A stretch of 10,102 bases of DNA. It comes from an uncultured Pseudobdellovibrionaceae bacterium. Its GTDB lineage: Bacteria; Bdellovibrionota; Bdellovibrionia; Bdellovibrionales; JAMPXM01. The stretch covers positions 1-10,102 of the forward strand of contig CAKQVW010000082.1 of assembly GCA_934277865.1 (NCBI GenBank), given 5' to 3'. A model generated the notes under the pieces. It saw only the letters and a list, made by a program, of their open reading frames with translations, was not told the DNA's origin and made no database searches. Position numbers and translations under genes: made by a program. Of this stretch, positions 1-6,897 are shown piece after piece. Each line of letters begins with the position of its first letter. Position 1 is the first letter of the stretch.

Positions 1-240
1 GTGATCCAAGATGCCATTCAGAGCTACACGTTGGGAGAAGACTGCAGGGCCGTTGCCGAAATCGTCCTGCTGAAGCAGGCACCTGCCCTCATGCGATGGA
101 ACGCACAAAGCGAGGATCAGTTTCTCGCCCGAGTCTACACCGCCACCCTCGAACGCGCATTTGATGATCCTGGATTCGTCTATTGGACACACTGGTTGCG
201 TGACGGCGGCACACGCCAGTTTGGTTCGCCATCTTTATAA
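1..240 (+). CDS. DUF4214-like repeat protein, upstream fragment (frame 1)
   Basis: This fragment reads from the window edge to TAA at 238-240. Residues 41-72 match the start of a DUF4214-type unit: FLARVYTATL, then DDPGFVYWTHWLRDGG, the usual pattern F-V-x-x-LY-x-x-x-LGR-x-PDxxGxxYW. The preceding stretch (about residues 16-38, ending PALMRW) looks like the tail of an earlier unit, so the gene probably began before the window and the GTG at base 1 is not a convincing start. The unit ends abruptly after GGTR, and the frame then closes within eight codons (QFGSPSL). The continuation lies in the next frame, so this is probably the 5' part of a disrupted gene. DUF4214 units occur in large secreted or surface proteins; no specific function can be assigned. 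The family call is by eye. Confidence 0.5.
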   Translation: MIQDAIQSYTLGEDCRAVAEIVLLKQAPALMRWNAQSEDQFLARVYTATLERAFDDPGFVYWTHWLRDGGTRQFGSPSL

Positions 241-559
241 GACCGGCCTTGGGCGAGAGGTCGAGCTGGCCGGGCTTCACTACCACATTCGAGAATTTGA
301 TGCCTCAAAAGGGTCCGGAGCGCACTCGCGAGCACGTGTGATCCTTGCGTCAGCCGAAGCGTCGACCCATACTGCTGCTTTCACTCCCCGACAGTATGTC
401 GATTACGCCGCCAACGTTTTGAAAGCGAACCCCGATCAGGCGATTCGCTCACACATGGCCAAAATGATCACAGAGGGAAAACAAACCCGCGCTCAGGTGG
501 TCGAAGATCTTATCACGTATTTTTCCAAGCTCGGCCCAAGCTTCGGCGTTGAGAATTGA
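161..559 (+). CDS. DUF4214-like repeat protein, downstream fragment (frame 2)
   Basis: This is the continuation in frame 2 of the repeat protein that starts at the window edge. The first ~19 codons are an out-of-frame reading of the previous unit, so the TTG/ATG at 161/164 is unlikely to be a true start. Meaningful sequence begins near base 218 with SLVRHLYKTGLGREVELAG, a good DUF4214 unit start, followed by SRARVILASAEA, the usual unit end. A more degenerate unit follows (RQYVDYAANVL ... EGKQTRAQVVEDLITYF). The two units repeat with a period of about 58 residues. The gene ends in TGA at 557-559, only 15 bases before the convergent end of holA. It could be a pseudogene remnant, a programmed frameshift, or one gene split by a sequencing error; I favour disruption. 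Confidence 0.5.
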   Translation: MMILDSSIGHTGCVTAAHASLVRHLYKTGLGREVELAGLHYHIREFDASKGSGAHSRARVILASAEASTHTAAFTPRQYVDYAANVLKANPDQAIRSHMAKMITEGKQTRAQVVEDLITYFSKLGPSFGVEN

Positions 560-574
560 GGGCTCGCTACGAGA

Positions 575-1621
575 TCACCCGCAGACACGGACGATGAAGT
601 TCTCGAGCCAGATATGCGAGACAATCGGTGAGGTCTTAAGGGCTTTGTCGGTGTCGTAGAGGGCTTCCAAGGTGTGATCGACTTTCGACATCGACCAGAG
701 CCGTGCTTGTTCGGCGTAATCGCGAACAAAAAATGGCGAAACGCCAGCGCGCGCCGCCAGGCGCTGGCCAGAAAGACCTTCACGCAGGCCCTCCATCGTG
801 GCCCGCAAGATTCGCACATGTCGAGCGACGAGCGCGATGATGCCGATTTCGTTTTGACCTTGATCAAGAAGATTTGCCAGGCAGTAAAGCGCACGCGCCC
901 GGTCGTTGCGCCCGACCGCGTCCGCAAAATAAAACACGGTCTCTAACTTCACGCGAGACGCAACCTTCATCACGTCATCGACACTTGCTTCGACGACTTT
1001 CTTCGCGCGTCCAGCCGGGCCAACGCCGTTTGCCTGCTGACCTCCGCAATAAATCGCAATCTTGCGAATCTCGCCATCTAAGTCGCTTAAGTTGGAACCC
1101 ACGACCTGCTGCAAAGCCGCTGCCGCCTCTTCGCCAAACTTCACGCCATGACGCTTGGAAAGAAAATCGATCCACTCAGGGATTTGATTGTCGTAAGGAC
1201 GTTTGCACTCAAGCGCGACACCGGCCTCGAGAAGCTTCTTCCAATGCCGTTTCCGCTTGTCGATTTTGTTGGCGACACAAACCAGGACCGACCCCTGCAA
1301 CGGTTTATCGATAAATGGCTGCAGCAGTTCCCATTCTTTGTCTTTTAACTGGTGGGCGTTTTGCACAACGACCACGCGGTTGGGAGACATCATCGGCAGC
1401 GTTTCGATGGCATCGCGAACCCGCGCGACATCGCAATCGGCGCCATCAAAAATGCTTAAGTTGAAATCGCGCATGCCTTCGGGCACCAGCGCATCGACGA
1501 CCTCGTGCCAAGCACGATCGGCCAAAAAACTCTCTTCGCCAAAGAGGCAGTAGAGCGGCGCAAACTCTCCTTTTTTGAGAGTTTGAGAGAGTCTGTTATA
1601 GGTCCATTCTGACGCCGCCAA
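575..1621 (-). CDS. holA: DNA polymerase III subunit delta (HolA)
   Basis: HolA is the wrench subunit of the clamp loader: it opens the DnaN sliding clamp so that it can be loaded on primed DNA. The 348-residue length fits the family (about 340). Visible landmarks are the N-terminal PLYCLFGEESFLADRA (residues 22-37), the RVVVVQNAHQL strand (82-92), LVCVANKIDKR (113-123), the NLSDLDGEIRKIAIY segment (177-191) and the C-terminal helical collar from about 215. Residues 195-211 form a small Gly/Ala-rich insertion before VDDVMKV. The start is TTG at 1619-1621; a GGAG on the minus strand (1629-1632) lies seven bases upstream, which supports it. The gene follows lptE by 29 bases on the same strand, matching the common lptE-holA pairing, and ends in TGA at 575-577. 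A 9-bp inverted repeat lies over codons 13-21. Confidence 0.93.
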   Translation of the reverse strand: MAASEWTYNRLSQTLKKGEFAPLYCLFGEESFLADRAWHEVVDALVPEGMRDFNLSIFDGADCDVARVRDAIETLPMMSPNRVVVVQNAHQLKDKEWELLQPFIDKPLQGSVLVCVANKIDKRKRHWKKLLEAGVALECKRPYDNQIPEWIDFLSKRHGVKFGEEAAAALQQVVGSNLSDLDGEIRKIAIYCGGQQANGVGPAGRAKKVVEASVDDVMKVASRVKLETVFYFADAVGRNDRARALYCLANLLDQGQNEIGIIALVARHVRILRATMEGLREGLSGQRLAARAGVSPFFVRDYAEQARLWSMSKVDHTLEALYDTDKALKTSPIVSHIWLENFIVRVCG

Positions 1622-1650
1622 GATCGTTCTCCGAGCCCAAAAAATCTATC

Positions 1651-2280
1651 TTAGAAATTTTCCGTCAGTCGCCCGTAAGCTTCCGACATCAAATCCACGG
1701 CCATCGCACTTATGTTTTCATGGCGTGCACTGTGATTGTAAAGCGCATTTGCGCTATTCAGGCCTTCAATCCCGATCTTTGGCGCAAGGTAGCTCTTCTG
1801 AGTCGAGAAAGCCTCGCTCCAAAGCGCCTGACCATCGGAAAGACGACGCAAAATCAAGCGCGTCGACACCGTCACCCGATATTCCGTGTTAAGGATCGTG
1901 CCCGGTGGAACCAAGCAGACTCCGGTCGTACCGCAAGACACCTGGTTGGCGACTTCGTACTGCACCTTTTCAACAACACCTTCCAACACAACCTGGGCAT
2001 CGGACTTCGGCACCACGCGCGCGATTTGCGAGCGCTCAAGTTCACGAATGATGGCGTTGGTGAACGGAACTTCGATCCCCACCTCCTGCGTGGAGTTTTT
2101 GAAGACCGGGATTGAAACCAGCTTGTAACCTTCTGGCAAACGACGTTCGCCCGTCCCGATCGAATACGCGCAGCCACTGCTTAGTCCGATCAGGCCGGCG
2201 GCCAAACAGCCGGCCAGACCAATTCGGCCCATGCAACGGACAAGTGATGCGAGAATTTTTTTTCGAGCCGAGCCAGACAT
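1651..2280 (-). CDS. lptE: LPS-assembly lipoprotein LptE
   Basis: LptE is the outer-membrane lipoprotein that plugs the LptD barrel and helps deliver lipopolysaccharide to the cell surface. With the ATG at 2278-2280 the protein has 209 residues. It starts MSGSARKK, has a hydrophobic segment and reaches a lipobox-like GLSSGC with Cys37 as the lipidation site. A second, better-matching LAGC at Cys25 leaves too short a hydrophobic core to be likely. The mature part shows the family pattern: CAYSIGTG, LPEGYKLVSIPVFKN, then a TNAIIREL helix and AQVVLEGVVEKV. The frame stays open upstream to 2394, but that would overlap the divergent aminotransferase and put a 38-residue extension before the signal peptide. 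No clear Shine-Dalgarno site precedes 2280, so the start is only fairly sure. It probably forms an operon with holA. Confidence 0.85.
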   Translation of the reverse strand: MSGSARKKILASLVRCMGRIGLAGCLAAGLIGLSSGCAYSIGTGERRLPEGYKLVSIPVFKNSTQEVGIEVPFTNAIIRELERSQIARVVPKSDAQVVLEGVVEKVQYEVANQVSCGTTGVCLVPPGTILNTEYRVTVSTRLILRRLSDGQALWSEAFSTQKSYLAPKIGIEGLNSANALYNHSARHENISAMAVDLMSEAYGRLTENF

Positions 2281-2380
2281 GAAAGCATCGTGGCCGATGA
2301 CGCTCCACGCATTCAAGATGAACGAGGAAAATGAGCAGTGATTGGACAGTCTTGAGGCTCCCGTTCTAAGTTCGTGAGCC
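2281..2380. promoter_or_regulatory. Divergent intergenic region between lptE and the aminotransferase
   Basis: These 100 bases separate two divergent transcription units and should hold promoters for both. On the plus strand a TTGGAC at 2342-2347 could be a -35 box, but the matching -10 region (TTCTAA, 2364-2369) is poor. On the minus strand a TTGAAT lies upstream of lptE without a convincing -10 partner. No clear operator or inverted repeat stands out. The assignment rests on gene layout rather than on a strong motif. Confidence 0.35.
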
Positions 2381-3589
2381 ATGTCGCTCACCACACGTGC
2401 TTCCAGCTCGCAACCTCTCTTGATGACTCCCGGCCCAGTTCCCGTTCCACCATCGGTGCTCGCGGCCTTAAGTCTCCCAATCGAACATCACCGCACACCG
2501 GGCTTTCAAAAATGTCTGGAATATGTGCTGGCAGAACTTCCCAAGGCCTTTCAGACCAAAAACCGCGCGTTTCTTCATGTCTCCACTGGCAGTGGCGGCA
2601 TGGAGTCCGCACTTGTGAATGTCTTAAGTCCCGGCGACACCGTCGCGTGCGTTGTCAGCGGAAAATTTGGCGAACGTTGGGCGGAGATGGCGGATGCGTA
2701 CGGAGCAAAAACCGAGCGCTTCACGGTTGAATGGGGCGAGTCGGTGTCGGTCGAAAAATTTGAAGCGTGGCTCGCGGCGCTAAAAAAATCGGGCCGCCCT
2801 CCTCAGGTTCTGCTTTCGCAAGCCTGCGAGACCTCAACGGGGGCCTTACACCCGATTCGCGAAATGGCGATGGCACTTCGTCGCGTCTTACCTGAGACAC
2901 TTTTTCTTGTTGATGCGATCACGGCACTCGGCGCGCTTCCACTGTCGATGGACGATTGGGATCTCGACGGCGTCGTGGGCGGAAGCCAAAAGGCCTTCAT
3001 GCTTCCCACCGGACTTTCCTTTGTTTCTTTTAGTGAGCGCGCATGGGCGAAAATTCCTTCGGCAAAAGCTCCACGATTTTATTTCGATATCCGTGACGAA
3101 CTTGAAGCGAACAAACGTGGTGAAACGGGATTTTCCTCAGCCGTGCCACTGGTGAAAGCCCTGGAGGTCGTCTTACGGGAAATTGACTCCATGGGAGGCT
3201 GGGGCGCCATTCACAACCGAATCGCCGCGCTCTCACGCGCGACACGTACGAGCCTTGAAGCCTTGGGCTTGCCAAGTTTTGCGAAGCTTCCCTCGCCCAG
3301 TCTGACGGCCCTGGTTGTGCCCAATGGCCTCGACGGGCAGAAGTGGCGCAGCAGTTTGGAAAAGGACCACGGACTTGTCCTGATGGGTGGACAAGATCAG
3401 CTAAAGGGCAAAGTGCTTCGTGTTGGCCACATGGGCTACATCACGGATGACGATCTCCTACGCGCCCTACAAACCATCGCTGAGACATCGGGCACGACGG
3501 AATCCAAAGACGACGCGCTCATCGAAAAAGCCATGAGTCACGCGCGCGAAGTTCTAAAAACGGCTCCACTTCCCTGGCAGACGAAATAA
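2381..3589 (+). CDS. Class V aminotransferase (serine-pyruvate / alanine-glyoxylate type)
   Basis: This is a PLP-dependent aminotransferase of fold type I, class V, 402 residues and cytoplasmic. It shows the family opening TPGPVPVPPSVLAAL (16-30), the cofactor-phosphate loop STGSGGMESAL (68-78), ETSTG (150-154), LVDAITALG with Asp178 to contact the PLP ring nitrogen, and GGSQKAF with Lys204 as the Schiff-base lysine. The C-terminal LRVGHMGY (346-353) is also typical. The SerA-like dehydrogenase starts 11 bases after its stop. In organisms lacking classical SerC, such class V enzymes next to serA can transaminate 3-phosphohydroxypyruvate, and that is the likely role here. Alanine-glyoxylate or serine-pyruvate exchange remains possible, and sequence alone cannot separate these. 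The ATG at 2381 has no strong ribosome site; the next ATG (codon 15) would remove part of the conserved start. Confidence 0.85.
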   Translation: MSLTTRASSSQPLLMTPGPVPVPPSVLAALSLPIEHHRTPGFQKCLEYVLAELPKAFQTKNRAFLHVSTGSGGMESALVNVLSPGDTVACVVSGKFGERWAEMADAYGAKTERFTVEWGESVSVEKFEAWLAALKKSGRPPQVLLSQACETSTGALHPIREMAMALRRVLPETLFLVDAITALGALPLSMDDWDLDGVVGGSQKAFMLPTGLSFVSFSERAWAKIPSAKAPRFYFDIRDELEANKRGETGFSSAVPLVKALEVVLREIDSMGGWGAIHNRIAALSRATRTSLEALGLPSFAKLPSPSLTALVVPNGLDGQKWRSSLEKDHGLVLMGGQDQLKGKVLRVGHMGYITDDDLLRALQTIAETSGTTESKDDALIEKAMSHAREVLKTAPLPWQTK

Positions 3590-3600
3590 GAAGGCAGGAC

Positions 3601-4635
3601 ATGAAAACTCGAAAACAGAAAATTCTCGTCCTCGATCGCCTCTCGGCGGAAAGTGTCGCCTGGTTAACGGCGCACACCGAACACGACGTGATGACACTTG
3701 CGCATGTGCGAAGCCTCGAGGAGCTGCAAACGCATGCCGCTGAGCACGCCCTCGACTTGACCGACGTCGTCGCCCTCATTGCACGAACCAAGTTTCGCCT
3801 CGACGAAAAGGCGCTTTTGGCTCTTCCGGGTCTCAAGGCGGCCGTGACGGCGACGGTTGGCTTTGATCACCTCGATCTCGCAGCTTGCGTTGCACGACAA
3901 GTGAAGCTTGCACACTGCCCGGATGCCCACTCGGCCTCGGCCGCAGAACTCACCTGGGCTTTGCTGTTGGCGTGCGCAAAAAAACTCCGCGCGGCCGACG
4001 CCGTTGCACGCGCACAAAACTGGAATCGTGATCCACTCATGGGATGGCAGCTCGAAGGAAAAACCCACGGCGTGATGGGGTTTGGCCGCATCGGGACTCG
4101 CGTGGCAAAAGTCGCACGTGCGTTTGGTATGCGAGTCGTGGCCCACGACCCCTACCGCGACAACGCGTGGTTTGAAAAACACGAAGCCGAGCGTGTGGGT
4201 GTCGACGAGCTCTTTCATCTCTCCGATAGCGTGAGTATCCACGCCCCGCTGACTCGCGAAACCAAAGGCCGCGTCAATCGGATTCACTTTGATATGTTGC
4301 GACCCGATTCGATCGTGGTGAACACGGCCCGCGGCGGAATTTTGAAAGAAGACGACCTGCTGCTGCACCTCAAACAAAAGGGGCACGGGGCCTTTGGTCT
4401 TGACGTCTTTGGCCAAGAGCCGCTGAAACCGGGTTCCGACTTTCTGCTCTACCCGCAGGTGGTCCTAACACCCCACATCGGAGCGACCACCATCGAGGCC
4501 TTTCAGGCGGTTTCCATGGAGGCCACGAGGAATTTGGTGGGTTTGCTAAGAAATGAGGCTGTTTCAGCCCCCCTCCCCCCACGTGAAGAGTGGTTTCTGG
4601 CCGTTTCTGAACTTGCGGGAACGTCACCATTCTGA
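3601..4635 (+). CDS. serA: D-3-phosphoglycerate dehydrogenase-like protein, short form without ACT domain
   Basis: This NAD-dependent D-2-hydroxyacid dehydrogenase has 344 residues. The dinucleotide fold has GFGRIG at 160-165 (GxGxxG) and Asp183 (AHDPY) at the end of the second strand, which favours NAD over NADP. The catalytic set is Arg244 in NTARGG, Glu273 in GQEPL and His292 in PHIGATT. The protein ends soon after the catalytic domain, so the serine-sensing ACT domain of E. coli-type SerA is absent and feedback control by serine is not expected through that route. An AAGG at 3591-3594 lies six bases before the ATG. Pairing with the upstream aminotransferase suggests the first two steps of phosphorylated serine synthesis. 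The TVGFDHLD segment also recalls PdxB (4-phosphoerythronate dehydrogenase), the main alternative, but the length and C-terminus fit SerA better. Confidence 0.78.
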   Translation: MKTRKQKILVLDRLSAESVAWLTAHTEHDVMTLAHVRSLEELQTHAAEHALDLTDVVALIARTKFRLDEKALLALPGLKAAVTATVGFDHLDLAACVARQVKLAHCPDAHSASAAELTWALLLACAKKLRAADAVARAQNWNRDPLMGWQLEGKTHGVMGFGRIGTRVAKVARAFGMRVVAHDPYRDNAWFEKHEAERVGVDELFHLSDSVSIHAPLTRETKGRVNRIHFDMLRPDSIVVNTARGGILKEDDLLLHLKQKGHGAFGLDVFGQEPLKPGSDFLLYPQVVLTPHIGATTIEAFQAVSMEATRNLVGLLRNEAVSAPLPPREEWFLAVSELAGTSPF

Positions 4636-4650
4636 GAGTTTAACAGCCCT

Positions 4651-5946
4651 ATGGCAGGCATTGTAGTTGTCGGCGCTCAGTGGGGCGACGAAGGCAAAGG
4701 TAAAGTCGTTGATGTTTTCTCCGCACACGCGGATCTCGTTGTTCGCTACCAAGGTGGCGCGAACGCAGGTCACACGCTTGTGGTAAACGGAGTGAAAACC
4801 GTTTTGCACCTCATCCCATCTGGGGTGCTTCACCCAAAGTGCAACTGCATGATCGCACCCGGTGTTGTTCTCGACATCGAAGAGGTCGTCAAAGAGATCC
4901 GCGACCTCAAGGCCGCAGGTGTTTTGACAAACCCCGAGCAGCTGAAAATCTCCGACCAGTGCACCGTGCTTTTGAGCTATCACCGAAAACTCGATGCAGC
5001 TCGCGAAGTGGCCGCCGGCAATGAAAAAATCGGTACCACAGGTAAAGGCATCGGCCCTGCTTACGAAGATCGCGCTTCTCGCAAAGCGATCTTGTTTGGC
5101 GATCTCTTTGACCGCGAGCGCCTGAAAGGCAAACTCGAAGCCTCACTGAAAGAAAAGAACTTCCTTCTCGAGCAGTTCTACAAGCAAGAGCCCGTCGAAG
5201 TTGAACCGCTCTTTGGTCGCCTCGTTGAGCTTGCGGCCGAACTCGAGCCGTATCGCTCGAAGGACACGTCGCTTGTCGTCCATCGTGCGATCAAAGCTGG
5301 CAAAAAAGTTTTGTTTGAAGGTGCTCAAGGCACGATGCTGGATCTGCTTCACGGCACCTATCCTTTCGTCACAAGCTCGTCGACCATCACCGGTTCGGCC
5401 TGTGTCGGAACGGGCATCGGCCCAAGTGTCATGCAAAAGATTGTGGGTATCACAAAGGCCTACACGACTCGCGTTGGTTCGGGTCCGTTCCCGACGGAAA
5501 TGAACGAAACGTTAAGTGAACGTTTCCGCCAAGAGGGTGGCGAGTTCGGTGCAACCACGGGGCGTCCGCGCCGCTGCGGCTGGCTGGATCTCGTGGCGCT
5601 TAAATACGCGATTCGCGTCAACGGGCTTACGTCGCTTGCTCTGATGAAGCTTGACGTGCTTTCAGGTCACGAAAAAATCGAAGTCTGCACCGCGTATCGC
5701 CTAGACGGTGTTGAGATCAAAGAGCTCCCTGTGAATTCCAACGATCTCTCGCGCGTTGAACCCATCTACCGCACACTCAACGGCTGGACCGAAGACCTCC
5801 GCAACGTGCGTGCGATTCAGGATCTTCCGCAAGCCGCGCGCGACTTCATTCAGTTCATCGCGACTGAAGTAGCAACACCAATTGACGTCGTATCGGTTGG
5901 ACCCGGTCGCGAACAAACGCTTTGGATAAAACCGCTCTTCTCTTAA
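4651..5946 (+). CDS. purA: Adenylosuccinate synthetase
   Basis: PurA joins IMP and aspartate using GTP, giving adenylosuccinate, the first committed step from IMP to AMP in the cytoplasm. The 431-residue length is almost that of the E. coli enzyme. Visible motifs are GAQWGDEGKGK (8-18) with catalytic Asp13, NAGHT (38-42) with catalytic His41, GTTGKGIGPAYEDR (128-141) for IMP phosphate binding, the FEGAQGTMLD stretch, ATTGRPRRCGWLD for the substrate loop, and the C-terminal SVGPGREQT. The start is fixed by the family opening (MAGIVVVGAQWGD). It begins 15 bases after the serA-like stop with no clear Shine-Dalgarno site, so it is probably co-transcribed and perhaps translationally coupled. Serine supplies glycine and one-carbon units for purine synthesis, a loose metabolic link. 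The gene appears intact. Confidence 0.97.
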   Translation: MAGIVVVGAQWGDEGKGKVVDVFSAHADLVVRYQGGANAGHTLVVNGVKTVLHLIPSGVLHPKCNCMIAPGVVLDIEEVVKEIRDLKAAGVLTNPEQLKISDQCTVLLSYHRKLDAAREVAAGNEKIGTTGKGIGPAYEDRASRKAILFGDLFDRERLKGKLEASLKEKNFLLEQFYKQEPVEVEPLFGRLVELAAELEPYRSKDTSLVVHRAIKAGKKVLFEGAQGTMLDLLHGTYPFVTSSSTITGSACVGTGIGPSVMQKIVGITKAYTTRVGSGPFPTEMNETLSERFRQEGGEFGATTGRPRRCGWLDLVALKYAIRVNGLTSLALMKLDVLSGHEKIEVCTAYRLDGVEIKELPVNSNDLSRVEPIYRTLNGWTEDLRNVRAIQDLPQAARDFIQFIATEVATPIDVVSVGPGREQTLWIKPLFS

Positions 5947-5950
5947 AAGC

Positions 5951-5982
5951 TACCGGTTAAAAGGTCTACCCGTTAACCGGTA
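5951..5982 (-). terminator. Perfect 10-bp inverted repeat between convergent genes
   Basis: TACCGGTTAA (5951-5960) and TTAACCGGTA (5973-5982) are perfect complements around a 12-base loop. The element lies 4 bases after the purA stop and 57 bases beyond the end of the convergent exported-protein gene. On the minus strand the hairpin is followed by GCTTTTAAGA, a short T-run that fits a weak intrinsic terminator. On the plus strand no T-run follows. It may serve both genes, or be a dyad protein-binding site. Confidence 0.45.
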
Positions 5983-6039
5983 AGCCTGTATTCCCGTCCG
6001 ACACTTCTTAGACTTGGACCACTTGGACTTCTTTCGGAA

Positions 6040-6888
6040 TCAATAGCGCAGGACAAGCAGGCTTCGTGCGCCCGAATAAACTGGAGTCCGATGAATCGTC
6101 GGCGAAAGCTTCGCGTCCTGACCATTTGCGGAGGTGCCGAACAAAATAAGTGCGTGGCCCTCTGGAACGACGAACGGCTTACAGCCCGAGCATATCGAAT
6201 TCCATTGGTCGCCGACGCCGGTCGCACTTTTCGCTAGCTCAAGCGGCACTCCGCCAAGAACTTCAGTGCCAGGCCCCTTAAAGGCCAAGGTGACCGAAAC
6301 ACCACCGCCATCCAAGTGCCACGCATCAAAATCGACCGACCTCTGAGAAGCCAGGCCCACACGCAAATTCGCGTATCCTTCACCCAGTCTCAGCCAATCC
6401 GCGCGGCTTAGGTTTCCGGACTTCATTAACGTTCTATTGAGACTCGATTGAATCAGCTCACGAAACCACTTTTGAATGGCCTCCAATGAAGCCGACTGAC
6501 TTGGGAAGGCGTCTCTTGAGGCGAATTTATTGTTCTCACGAAAGAGAATATTTCCTTGCATGAACTGCGAAGCCGAGTTCTCGGGAAGAGAGGCGCTCCA
6601 AAGTCTGGCGAAGTCCAAGCCAAAGATCTTCGATAGATCAAGAATCGCGTAGGATTTCGTCTTCTCTAGCTGAGCTTCAATTTCCTTTGAGAGTGCTCGG
6701 TAAGCTCTAGACCCAGGTTGCGGCAATTTCGCCATAAGAAGTCGAGAGTCCTGGAAGTTCAAGAACTGCTCGTCGCAGGATTTCGCGTGCGCAAGGCCCT
6801 GCCCCAGCATCACGCCGATCAGCATCACACCGATACTCGCCAGCCGAAAGCTTGGGTTAAAAAGAAAGCGAACCGAAACCCATTTCAT
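6040..6888 (-). CDS. Exported DUF1826-like protein with an HxD...H metal-site pattern
   Basis: The product has 282 residues. It starts with a signal peptide: a basic N-terminus (MKWVSVRF), a hydrophobic core at 17-31, and a likely cut after GLAHA at residue 35. The helical middle (about 50-180) is unfamiliar. The C-terminal third matches what I know of DUF1826: AWHLD (189-193) leading into FKGPGTEVL (203-211), then GHALILFG (244-251) and TIHRTP (264-269) with a final SLLVLRY strand. His191, Asp193 and His266 could form a 2-His-1-carboxylate iron site of the double-stranded beta-helix type, with Arg275 as a possible co-substrate contact. Cys233 and Cys236 form a CxxC. Substrate and reaction are unknown. 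The start has no Shine-Dalgarno site and may be nearly leaderless. It is downstream of the kinase gene on the same strand but probably has its own promoter. Confidence 0.7.
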   Translation of the reverse strand: MKWVSVRFLFNPSFRLASIGVMLIGVMLGQGLAHAKSCDEQFLNFQDSRLLMAKLPQPGSRAYRALSKEIEAQLEKTKSYAILDLSKIFGLDFARLWSASLPENSASQFMQGNILFRENNKFASRDAFPSQSASLEAIQKWFRELIQSSLNRTLMKSGNLSRADWLRLGEGYANLRVGLASQRSVDFDAWHLDGGGVSVTLAFKGPGTEVLGGVPLELAKSATGVGDQWNSICSGCKPFVVPEGHALILFGTSANGQDAKLSPTIHRTPVYSGARSLLVLRY

Positions 6889-6897
6889 GCGGATCGT

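Noticed and set aside
1570..1577. Run of six A on the holA strand as a possible slippery site for programmed frameshifting
   Set aside because: The reading frame places it as AAA AAA GGA, not in the X-XXY-YYZ phase needed, and holA is intact without a shift.
3664..4416. A 250-codon open frame on the minus strand opposite the serA-like gene
   Set aside because: The plus-strand gene has all expected dehydrogenase motifs; the antisense frame has none and reflects codon bias.
4633..4640. TGAGAGTT occurs at 1576, 4633 and 7884, twice just ahead of a start codon
   Set aside because: The copy at 1576 is inside holA and the copy at 4633 includes the stop of the serA-like gene. Three copies of an 8-mer is slightly more than chance but there is no consistent position or partner motif.
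6012..6028. Direct repeat ACTTGGAC twice with a 9-base period
   Set aside because: Only two short copies in a non-coding spacer, with no link to a promoter or terminator.
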